Assembly: GCA_022821545.1 (NCBI GenBank)
Contig: JAJEDJ010000035.1
Location: 19,629 to 83,628, forward strand
DNA length: 64,000 nt
Source: Caldilineaceae bacterium
GTDB lineage: Bacteria; Chloroflexota; Anaerolineae; Caldilineales; Caldilineaceae
Direction of reading: 5' to 3'
Positions 29,017-35,800 of this stretch are shown here, one piece after another. Positions within the stretch are counted from its first letter, which is position 1, and each line of letters starts with the position of its first letter. The notes beneath the pieces are model-generated. The model was not told where the DNA came from, made no database searches, and saw nothing but the letters and a program-made list of their open reading frames with translations. Position numbers and translations under genes: made by a program.

Positions 29017-29051
29017 AGGCTGCGTCGTTGCCTGGTGAACCGTTCTGAAGT

Positions 29052-29080
29052 TTGACTATTGAAATCTGACCTTGCATAAA
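29052..29080 (+). promoter_or_regulatory. Possible internal promoter upstream of sufU
   Basis: TTGACT at 29052-29057 and CATAAA at 29075-29080 with 17-bp spacing, in the 124-bp gap after the rhodanese gene. If used, transcription would begin at the 5' side of the hairpin at 29084-29118 and run into sufU. Confidence 0.32.
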
Positions 29081-29083
29081 GTG

Positions 29084-29118
29084 GAAAGGCAAGGGGCAGT
29101 CACCGCCCTTTGCCTTTC
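29084..29118 (+). terminator. Long hairpin between the rhodanese gene and sufU
   Basis: GAAAGGCAAGGG at 29084-29095 pairs with CCCTTTGCCTTTC at 29106-29118, interrupted only by one bulged base, with a loop of about 10 bases. It may terminate or attenuate readthrough from sufBCD-rhodanese, or cap the 5' end of a sufU transcript. There is no long T-run. Confidence 0.45.
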
Positions 29119-29140
29119 GTATAGGTTACTTCTCTCGGCC

Positions 29141-29518
29141 ATGGATCTGTTCCGCGAAGCGATCATAGACCATTACAAGCACCCGCGGCACAGGGGCAAT
29201 CTTGTGGACGCCGACGTCCGCCGCCGCGAAACACATCCCTTCTGCGGCGATGAAGTAGCCATCTACCTGAAGATCGAGGACGACATCGTGGTCGATGCCT
29301 CCTTCGAAGGTCGGGGATGCGCCATCAGCCAGGCCAGCGCGTCGATGATCATGGAAGAGATCATCGGTATGCCGGTGACCGAACTCAAGGAATGGGGTAA
29401 AGAGGACGTGCTCGACCTGCTCGGCATTGAGATCGGCCCGGTTCGCCTGAAGTGCGCACTCCTGCCGCTGAAAGCGCTCAAGGCAGGACTGTACGGACTG
29501 ACCGAGTGGCCCGACTAG
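29141..29518 (+). CDS. sufU: SufU/IscU-type Fe-S or sulfur-transfer scaffold protein
   Basis: A 125-residue U-type protein with the three conserved cysteines and the aspartate: C35-G-D37 (HPFCGDE), C60 (GRGCAIS) and C105 (VRLKCALLP). In SufU these bind zinc and accept sulfur from SufS. The spacing C60 to C105 is 45 residues, lacking the roughly 20-residue insertion of Bacillus SufU, yet the last motif (R-L-K-C) resembles SufU rather than IscU, where a His precedes the Cys. ATG 29141 gives the family N-terminus MDLFREAIIDHYKHPRHRG; upstream codons from 29072 are in the intergenic hairpin. Confidence 0.9.
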   Translation: MDLFREAIIDHYKHPRHRGNLVDADVRRRETHPFCGDEVAIYLKIEDDIVVDASFEGRGCAISQASASMIMEEIIGMPVTELKEWGKEDVLDLLGIEIGPVRLKCALLPLKALKAGLYGLTEWPD

Positions 29519-29545
29519 ATCAAGAAGCCGAGGAATTGAGTATAC

Positions 29546-29863
29546 ATGGAAGACTTTGTTAGAGTTGCCGCCATCGAAGACATCCCGCCGGGCGAAAGGC
29601 TCCTGATCGAATTGGAAGGCATTCGCATCGCCGTTTTCAATCTGGACGGCGACTACTACGCGATTGAGGATGTTTGCACACACGACGGCGGCCCGCTCGT
29701 AGAGGGGGAAGTCCTGGATGGCGGGCAGGTCGAGTGCCCCCGGCACGGCGCCCGCTTTGACATCCGCACCGGCGAGGCTCTCAGTATGCCCGCATTTGAG
29801 CCGACCCCGTCTTACGAGGTTCAGATTGACGGTGGCGACATCTACTTGGAAAAGCCCTACTGA
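29546..29863 (+). CDS. Rieske-type [2Fe-2S] ferredoxin
   Basis: A 105-residue soluble Rieske protein. The two cluster-binding boxes are C44-T-H46 (VCTHDGG) and C64-P-R-H67 (ECPRHGARFD), with the usual 17-residue separation. Proteins of this NirD/ferredoxin-subunit type carry electrons to oxygenases or other enzymes. Location between sufU and sufT suggests an electron supply for Fe-S assembly or repair; that role is inferred from position only. It lies 27 bp after sufU and 13 bp before sufT. Confidence 0.94.
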   Translation: MEDFVRVAAIEDIPPGERLLIELEGIRIAVFNLDGDYYAIEDVCTHDGGPLVEGEVLDGGQVECPRHGARFDIRTGEALSMPAFEPTPSYEVQIDGGDIYLEKPY

Positions 29864-29876
29864 GGAGAAAGACTCG

Positions 29877-30200
29877 ATGAGTGAAAATACACTGCCGACG
29901 CCAGACGAGGTAAGAGCCGAAATCAGGACCCATGTAAAGGATCCGGAGTTGATGATGAATATCGTCGACCTGGGACTGGTCTACGATATTGAAGTGACAG
30001 ATGAAAACAACATCGACGTGACGATGACCCTGACCAGTCCCGGCTGCCCCGTCGGCCCCCAGATCATCAGCGATGTTCAGCGCACAGCCCACACCGCTTT
30101 CCCCAACGTCAGCGAGGTCAACGTCCACCTGGTCTGGACACCCTTTTGGAGTCCTGACATGATGTCGGAAGATGCCAAAGACGAACTGGGAATCTTCTGA
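29877..30200 (+). CDS. sufT: SufT / MIP18-family (DUF59) Fe-S maturation protein
   Basis: A 107-residue DUF59 protein: VKDPELMMNIVDLGLVYDI and the LTSPGCPVGPQI motif with the conserved cysteine. SufT helps load Fe-S clusters onto client proteins. ATG 29877 follows a GAGGAGA sequence and overlaps nothing; the longer open frame beginning inside the Rieske gene is spurious. It closes the suf cluster. A weak inverted repeat (GAAGGTTTTAACCTTTC, 30206-30222) after the stop may end the transcript. Confidence 0.93.
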   Translation: MSENTLPTPDEVRAEIRTHVKDPELMMNIVDLGLVYDIEVTDENNIDVTMTLTSPGCPVGPQIISDVQRTAHTAFPNVSEVNVHLVWTPFWSPDMMSEDAKDELGIF

Positions 30201-30321
30201 ACTGGGAAGGTTTTAACCTTTCTATAACGTGACAAGCAGTAAGCGATTCTGGTTGCCTGCGCGATTCAGATGCTTCAGTGCTTCTTATTTTCTTCTTTTG
30301 CTATAGCTGAGGTGGATATAA

Positions 30322-31488
30322 GTGTCCAGAGAAAAGGTATACTTGAACAGTTTTAACGTCAAGAACGTACTGAGTTTGCGGAATGTGACGCTTCCGCTAA
30401 GGCCATTGACAGTACTGGTTGGCCCCAACGCAAGTGGGAAAACGAATGTCATTACTGCTCTTGAGATGTTCCAACTGATGGTACAGGCAGAGAATCCGTT
30501 GCCCTTGGAAACACCTCAGATGCTTTTTTGGGCGGGCCAGTCGAATCACATGTCATTTCATATGAAATTCAAGCTGGATGAGACTCACGCTGACTACAAA
30601 TTGGAGATAGAAGCTCACGCGGATCAACGCGTGTATTCTGAAGACTTGAAGGTCAACAATGTGGAAGTCATTGCTACTAAAGGTGGACAAGGTGATGTAT
30701 ACGACGAAGATGGTAGGAATCGAACTTCCTATAGGTCTAATAGAGTCGCATTGACTTCCGCTGGTGACTATGGGGAAAAACCAGTCACAAGTGCTCTAAC
30801 GGAATTCATTGGTGGTTGGAAATTCTATGATTTCTTGCCTAGATTTATGAGGCGAAAGTGGACAAGGGCCAGAAATTTGCCTGGGTCGCCTCAGTTAGAT
30901 GATGAAGGAAAGGCTTTGGTTTCGCTTCTAACTTACTGGAATGAAAATGATCGAGCTCGGTTCGAACGCGTTAGCGAATCTCTAGCCCACAGTACAAATA
31001 TCAGTATAGCCCAGAGTACAATTGACGGTGATGAGCAACTATGTCTCTTAGAAGGATATGAGAATCCGATACCCTTGCACGGCGCTTCTGATGGGACACT
31101 GCGCCTTATTGCGTATTACATTTTGCTCAATGAACCTCAACTGCCGCCTCTCATCGCCATTGAAGAACCAGAGCGGAATCTACATCCCGGCGCTTTGACG
31201 ACAATTGCAGACGTTATTGAACGAATAGCAGAACAATCCCAGGTAATCATAACTACTCACAGTTCTCAACTGCTGGACGCGTTCGCTCCTGAGAATTTGT
31301 CCGAATCTCTGGGCGTTCTGCTCCTGCGTAATCGTTCCGGGCAAGGAACAGAGGTCTTTGATCTTGAGAAAGTCCGCAATGACCGCAGAGCGCTGGAAGG
31401 CTGGATTGCGGATTTCGGTATTGGAAGCGGCATATTCGAGAGTGAGCTTCTCCAAGACCTGATGGAGGAGCCAGTATGCCTAGTATAA
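30322..31488 (+). CDS. AAA/OLD-like ATPase (AAA_21 type), probable defence effector subunit
   Basis: A 388-residue RecF/SMC-like ATPase of the AAA_15/AAA_21 group. Walker A GPNASGKT is at residues 34-41; the ABC-like signature GASDGTLRLIAYY is near 254; Walker B IAIEEPERNLHPG is near 280; and TTHSSQLLD near 312 holds the H-loop. Such ATPases pair with TOPRIM or HNH nucleases in OLD, Gabija, Septu and PARIS-type defence systems. The gene starts with GTG after a moderate GGTGG. It overlaps the next gene by 13 bp. Its DNA is visibly AT-richer (about 45% GC in a sample) than the Suf genes next to it, suggesting acquisition by transfer. No nuclease domain is fused to it. Confidence 0.85.
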   Translation: MSREKVYLNSFNVKNVLSLRNVTLPLRPLTVLVGPNASGKTNVITALEMFQLMVQAENPLPLETPQMLFWAGQSNHMSFHMKFKLDETHADYKLEIEAHADQRVYSEDLKVNNVEVIATKGGQGDVYDEDGRNRTSYRSNRVALTSAGDYGEKPVTSALTEFIGGWKFYDFLPRFMRRKWTRARNLPGSPQLDDEGKALVSLLTYWNENDRARFERVSESLAHSTNISIAQSTIDGDEQLCLLEGYENPIPLHGASDGTLRLIAYYILLNEPQLPPLIAIEEPERNLHPGALTTIADVIERIAEQSQVIITTHSSQLLDAFAPENLSESLGVLLLRNRSGQGTEVFDLEKVRNDRRALEGWIADFGIGSGIFESELLQDLMEEPVCLV

Positions 31489-32210
31489 GGATCTGGACAC
31501 TTGAATCTGACAATGATGCTAGAGCTGTGAAATGTTTGGCTGAAAAGCTGACAAAGCATTTTCATCTTGACAATTTGTCAATACGTTGGGCGGGAAAAAA
31601 GGCTTTCAGAGCAATCAACAAGAAGAACAGATCTTCGACCGATGGGTTGAAGGCAGCTGCAATTAACTACCTAAAGGAAGACGACTGCGTTATTTTCGTT
31701 ATCGACAACGATGGCCCAATGTCACGCGAACAAAGGAGACTTCAACCGGATTCGCTTCTAAATCAAATTCAAAGAGTGATCAGCGACAATAGCCTGAAAG
31801 GCAAAGTTTCTTTTGCGCCAGCCATTCAAGAAATTGAGTCCTGGCTGCTTGTTGACTGCCTTGGGATTTCCTGCTTCTTTGCAAGCAAAAAGTACGGAAA
31901 CAAGTGCCGCTCTCGCGTTTCCCAGAATCGAGCTCTTAATAGACTGGTCAGGAGCTATCAAAAGGGAGATACGGAACTAATCGTGGAGGCTGAAATCGGC
32001 GGCAGAGGTCCCAAAGAATACTTGAGAGAATTTACGATGGAGATCCTGTCAGAGTTAAATCCTAAAATGTCGAATAAGGACATCAACAGGACCCGTTATC
32101 GCGATGAAATGTCTCCTGGAATCGCTGAGTTTGTGGAAATTGATCGGGACACGCTGGGGCGAAACAAATCCCTGCGCCGCCTGGGTGCCTTACTGAAAAG
32201 AGTCAGTTGA
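31476..32210 (+). CDS. TOPRIM-like protein (DUF4276/RloB-like), partner of the AAA ATPase
   Basis: A 244-residue protein with the layout of DUF4276/RloB-type TOPRIM-like folds: an N-terminal strand ending in Glu10 (IRIWTLESDND), a second strand CVIFVIDNDGP with D77 and D79 (the D-x-D metal site), and IQEIESWLLVD (E119, E121, W123), a motif I associate with DUF4276 proteins. The Glu/DxD set suggests metal-dependent nucleic-acid cleavage, or an analogous phosphotransfer. It overlaps the ATPase gene by 13 bp, implying tight co-production. The family assignment is by motif resemblance only and could be wrong in detail. No transmembrane segments are seen. Confidence 0.68.
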   Translation: MPSIRIWTLESDNDARAVKCLAEKLTKHFHLDNLSIRWAGKKAFRAINKKNRSSTDGLKAAAINYLKEDDCVIFVIDNDGPMSREQRRLQPDSLLNQIQRVISDNSLKGKVSFAPAIQEIESWLLVDCLGISCFFASKKYGNKCRSRVSQNRALNRLVRSYQKGDTELIVEAEIGGRGPKEYLREFTMEILSELNPKMSNKDINRTRYRDEMSPGIAEFVEIDRDTLGRNKSLRRLGALLKRVS

Positions 32211-32211
32211 G

Positions 32212-32242
32212 CAGAAAGGATTACTCAGAAGGCTCCTTTCTG
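32212..32242 (+). terminator. Hairpin after the ATPase/TOPRIM pair (possible terminator)
   Basis: CAGAAAGGA at 32212-32220 and TCCTTTCTG at 32234-32242 form a 9-bp stem with a 13-base loop directly after the TOPRIM-like stop codon. The T-run is absent after the stem, so the terminator call is tentative. It marks the 3' edge of the AT-rich island. Confidence 0.5.
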
Positions 32243-32338
32243 TGATCACACCGCCTCCCAGGTGGTAGCACAAATCTGTTCAACTGACTCTGTCGTCATT
32301 CACTCTCCACTGCAAGTGTCAATTTCCTCACAGAGACG

Positions 32339-33286
32339 CTAAAGGTTCTCTATAGCAATCTCCAGAGCCCTATCGAAATCCGACCTCGCCTCGTCAGTCC
32401 GTCCCAATACCGCTTTTGCCACTGCTCTATTTCTGTACGCCTCGATATCGTTGGGCCGCCGGAGGATCACCTGATCGTAGTCGGCAAGGGCCTCTTCATG
32501 CTCGCCGCGACGTTCCTTCGCATTCCCTCGATTGAAATAAGGCTCAGCGGATTCAGGCTGCAGCCGGACTGCCTCATCGTAGTCGATCACAGCCGCGCCG
32601 AGGCGTCCTAGCTTCGCCTGGGCCACACCCCGATTGTTGTACGCGGCCGCACAATCTGGCCGCAATCGGATCGCGCTGGCATAGTCGGCGACGGCTGCCT
32701 CGTACCGTCCCAGTTCAACGTGCAGTAGACCGCGACTGTTGAAGGCCTCGGAATTGCCGGGATTCAAACCGATTGCCCTGTCGAATTCTGCGATCGCCTC
32801 TTGATTCCGACCGTGCGCGGCCATGACACTACCTCGAACAAGGGAGACTCTTTCATATTCGGGCTCGAGATGTAAAGCCTCGTTTAGATCGGCAGCAGCA
32901 TCCTCATATTGGCCAATCTCGGACAGGAGCAGACCCCGATTCAAGAGCGCGAACACATTTCCCGGGTCAATCCTTATCGCCGATCCAAGATCGGCTAAGG
33001 CATCTTGGAACTGATGTAGGGCAGCCTTGGCGTTTGCGCGATTGACATAGGCGTCAGCCAGGTCAGGTCTCAGATGAATCGCCCGGTCGTAATCTGCAAT
33101 CGCCTCTTCGAAATTACCCAGGTTGCTATTGACATTGCCCCGATTGTTATAAGCCTCGGCATAGTCGGGTCTCAGTCGAACGGCTTGCGAGTACGCGGCC
33201 AGCGCCTCCCTTGATTCGGACGTTCCTGCCTCTTCCAACCCGTTCGCCGGCAGGAAATACGCCCGGGCCTGTCGGCTGGTCATCAT
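32339..33286 (-). CDS. Tetratricopeptide-repeat protein
   Basis: A 315-residue protein made almost wholly of TPR units of 34 residues, about eight in tandem, with the consensus A-x-x-x-Y-x-x-A-I-x-L-x-P-D-x-A-x-x-Y-x-N-R-G. TPR arrays bind other proteins. It has no signal peptide and no catalytic domain. Its start overlaps the stop of the membrane protein gene upstream by four bases (ATGA), so it is the last gene of a three-gene coupled unit and probably works with the other two products. It is convergent with the ATPase/TOPRIM pair. Confidence 0.85.
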   Translation of the reverse strand: MMTSRQARAYFLPANGLEEAGTSESREALAAYSQAVRLRPDYAEAYNNRGNVNSNLGNFEEAIADYDRAIHLRPDLADAYVNRANAKAALHQFQDALADLGSAIRIDPGNVFALLNRGLLLSEIGQYEDAAADLNEALHLEPEYERVSLVRGSVMAAHGRNQEAIAEFDRAIGLNPGNSEAFNSRGLLHVELGRYEAAVADYASAIRLRPDCAAAYNNRGVAQAKLGRLGAAVIDYDEAVRLQPESAEPYFNRGNAKERRGEHEEALADYDQVILRRPNDIEAYRNRAVAKAVLGRTDEARSDFDRALEIAIENL

Positions 33287-34074
33287 CGGACGCTCCTGCT
33301 CAGACGTTCCGACAGGTCGCCAATCGACCGAAAGGCCAGGGCGGCCAGTTCATCATTGCTCCCTTCGGCAACACTGGCGATGTGCTTCCATCTCTCTATC
33401 GATTCGTTAAGTCGTCCTTCTTCTTCCAGCTGACGGGCCTCCGCGATGGCTGATGCTCCGGCTCTACCGGGTACACGACTGATTTCCTCCCCGATCTGAG
33501 TGCGCGCAAACGCCGGTTTTGTGCCGTCCATTCCTCGCAGCGGCTCGTCCGCTTCCCCCCCATATCCCCGAATCTCTTCCGCAAGCTTGCCTGCTTCTTC
33601 TACATGCACGCGCGCTTGCTCGACACTGCGGCGTACCTCCTCCTCAACGTTCCGCAACCGCCTGAAGCCTAAATACCCGGCAAACCCCAGGATCAGCACC
33701 AGCAACGCGAGTAACAGAGCGATGCCGGACAGCCACCATCCAATTGAATCCGCCCGATCGTCCAGAATCTCGCGCCTGAGTTCGTTGAAACGCCTCTGTA
33801 TCTCCACCTCTACGGCGGCATCGATGACTGAACTGTCCTCAGAAGTGCCGCTTTCCTGGTCCGTGGACTCTTGCGCCAGCAACAGTGATGGGGCCGTCAC
33901 GACGGATGCTGCCGAAACTGCCAGCGCCAACACTGCCAGCGCCACCACAACCATGACTTTCCATTTCAATTCCGTAATGGCCCGTTCCTCCCCTTTCACC
34001 ACGACGTAAAATCCGGATCTGCCTCGGTAGCCCTTGCCCCCGGCGAGACTTCCAGCCAGCCCCACTTCAGTCAA
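33283..34074 (-). CDS. Membrane protein with coiled coil, unknown function
   Basis: A 263-residue protein with two hydrophobic segments, one at about 41-70 (VMVVVALAVLALAVSAASV) and one at about 111-135 (GWWLSGIALLLALLVLILGF), then a long charged helical stretch (RRLRNVEEEVRRSVEQARVHVEEAGKLAEEI), and a C-terminal helical part with ARQLEEEGRLNESIERWKHIASVAEG, which looks like a single TPR-type hairpin. The function is not recognised. It is bracketed by four-base overlaps with the helical-repeat gene upstream and the TPR gene downstream, implying a joint membrane-associated complex. Confidence 0.65.
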   Translation of the reverse strand: MTEVGLAGSLAGGKGYRGRSGFYVVVKGEERAITELKWKVMVVVALAVLALAVSAASVVTAPSLLLAQESTDQESGTSEDSSVIDAAVEVEIQRRFNELRREILDDRADSIGWWLSGIALLLALLVLILGFAGYLGFRRLRNVEEEVRRSVEQARVHVEEAGKLAEEIRGYGGEADEPLRGMDGTKPAFARTQIGEEISRVPGRAGASAIAEARQLEEEGRLNESIERWKHIASVAEGSNDELAALAFRSIGDLSERLSRSVR

Positions 34075-35660
34075 TCCGCCGAGCTACCTTCTCCCGGAGG
34101 AGAAAGTATGCTGCGCGCAACTGTCTGCAAAAGAAGTGGATGTCTGTGAAGCGGCACGCGGCGTAAGCTCTCGGCAACGTAGACCGCATGGCGTGCGAAA
34201 CTCTGGTCGCCCGCATAGTGCAGCCATGCAGCCTGGGCCAGCAGCGCCTGCCGCAGCTGTTCTATCAGTTCCTGCGGAACCTTCTCCGAAACAACCGCAG
34301 CAGCCAACTTGCCCAGCTCTTCTAGCGGTAAACCGGCCAGGCTGTTCGGGCCTGCCCTTTCCACCCCGCGGCGCGAAAATGGCCGCCGGTCCGCTTCCGT
34401 GTCGACGCCCGTCTCGCCTACCGGCAGAAGCCAACCGGACATAGCCGCATGTTCCAGCAATGCAGCAGTGACCTTCGACAGCTCCTCTTTTTCCTCGTCC
34501 CATAGCTCCGGCCCGGACGCCAGTAACGACGAGAGTTCGTCGGAAATCGGGTCGGCCTGACACTCAAAGAGGAGCGGACAGAAAAGCGTGAAGTCATCCG
34601 GCAAGGCGCGCTCCGACCCGGCCCGCCAGTGGCTCTCCAGTCCCGTTTTCAGGAAATGTCGTGCATAGTTGTACGGAATGGTGACGAAAACAGTGCTTTC
34701 TCCTGGCGCCGTGGAGATTGAAAGCAGTTCGCCTACCTGCCGCTTGGATGGAAGATGCCGCTGGTCAACGTTCTCGTTTCCAAAAGCCCCCAGGACACCT
34801 GCCACCGGATTGATGCGCAGACCGACCAGCGCACCCTCAGCTTCGTTCCCACGCCCCAGAAACCACAGGTGCTGCGTGCCCTGCAAGTCGCTGGGCGATA
34901 TAAGCGCCCACCAGTCGTCTGCGCTCCGGGCTTTCCAATGAACGCCGGCAAGCCGCAATTTACGCAGGTTTCTGGCTGCCGCCTGTGCAAGTTCCGGTCG
35001 TAAGGTGGATTGAAGCGTATGCAGCTGTGATGCGCTCTGCGCTCCAACCGCCGCCCCGCGCAGCGCGCTCAATCGGTCCACGGCGGCTTCCCCGACGCCT
35101 GGCCTGGAATCGTATGCAATCAGTCGCAGTAACTCCGGCTGGTCTTCCTCAGCCAGTTGGCCGATTAGATCGATCACCAGGTGGGCGACGTCCGAATTCT
35201 CCTGGCGCATCTGTCGCACATACTCCATCAAGACGTGCGGGTTGGAACGCGCCTCCTCCACCGCCTCTTGCAGGCTCTGAAAAACGATGAAGTTAGGGTC
35301 TTTCAAGTCGCCCATCAGGCCCGCCGAAACCTCAACCTGAAGGAACTTCTCCAGGATCATGGCGGCGTTCAATCGAGTCTGCGTCGGATTGTCGCGCCGA
35401 CCGGCCTCCGTGCGCAGCATCGCAGCGGTCTCAGGTCCCGCCAGCGCTGCTGACAGCCGGCCCAATCCCCCCCGCATCTGGCTGCTGCCCGTGCCCAAAT
35501 GTCTGCGAATCGCCGGGAGAACCAGCTCAGGCGCGTGCTCGCTCGCAATTCGCTGCACTTCCCTCGTCAGATCCGCCTCAGAGGCAGTTTCGGCCAGTCT
35601 CGCGACCGCCTCTTCCACGAGCCGTCTTTCCCGAAGCGAATGAATGATCCTGTTACTCAT
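34071..35660 (-). CDS. Large helical (HEAT-like) repeat protein, unknown function
   Basis: A 529-residue, mostly helical protein. Residues about 1-230 look like HEAT/ARM-type helix pairs (EAVARLAETASEADLTREVQRIASEHAPELVLPAIRRHL and similar); the middle (DDWWALISPSDLQGTQHLWFLGRG, then LLFECQ) is probably a mixed alpha/beta domain. No motif I know is present, and there is no signal peptide or membrane segment. It is the first gene of the three-gene overlapping unit. A TATACT box ends seven bases before its ATG, so the message may be leaderless. Confidence 0.62.
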   Translation of the reverse strand: MSNRIIHSLRERRLVEEAVARLAETASEADLTREVQRIASEHAPELVLPAIRRHLGTGSSQMRGGLGRLSAALAGPETAAMLRTEAGRRDNPTQTRLNAAMILEKFLQVEVSAGLMGDLKDPNFIVFQSLQEAVEEARSNPHVLMEYVRQMRQENSDVAHLVIDLIGQLAEEDQPELLRLIAYDSRPGVGEAAVDRLSALRGAAVGAQSASQLHTLQSTLRPELAQAAARNLRKLRLAGVHWKARSADDWWALISPSDLQGTQHLWFLGRGNEAEGALVGLRINPVAGVLGAFGNENVDQRHLPSKRQVGELLSISTAPGESTVFVTIPYNYARHFLKTGLESHWRAGSERALPDDFTLFCPLLFECQADPISDELSSLLASGPELWDEEKEELSKVTAALLEHAAMSGWLLPVGETGVDTEADRRPFSRRGVERAGPNSLAGLPLEELGKLAAAVVSEKVPQELIEQLRQALLAQAAWLHYAGDQSFARHAVYVAESLRRVPLHRHPLLLQTVARSILSPPGEGSSAD

Positions 35661-35666
35661 ACGACA

Positions 35667-35672
35667 AGTATA
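35667..35672 (-). promoter_or_regulatory. -10-like TATACT just before a start codon (possible leaderless promoter)
   Basis: On the minus strand TATACT ends seven bases before ATG 35660, and no Shine-Dalgarno can fit between them. No convincing -35 box is visible at the right distance. It suggests, weakly, a leaderless mRNA for the 529-residue protein and its downstream coupled genes. Confidence 0.3.
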
Positions 35673-35696
35673 CCACGAGGAAAAACTCCCGAACGT

Positions 35697-35725
35697 TTGC
35701 TACAGGTCTTGCCCGGTGGTAGACT
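35697..35725 (+). promoter_or_regulatory. Predicted promoter for dnaX-ebfC-recR
   Basis: TTGCTA at 35697-35702 and TAGACT at 35720-35725, 17 bp apart, four of six matches in each. A start near 35732 would leave a leader of about 70 nt to ATG 35801. Confidence 0.4.
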
Positions 35726-35800
35726 GATTTGGGATGTCCTGATGGGTCGTTCATGGGCGGGAAACGATGCTGGTTTCTTCGTCCAATAGGAGTGAAGCAG

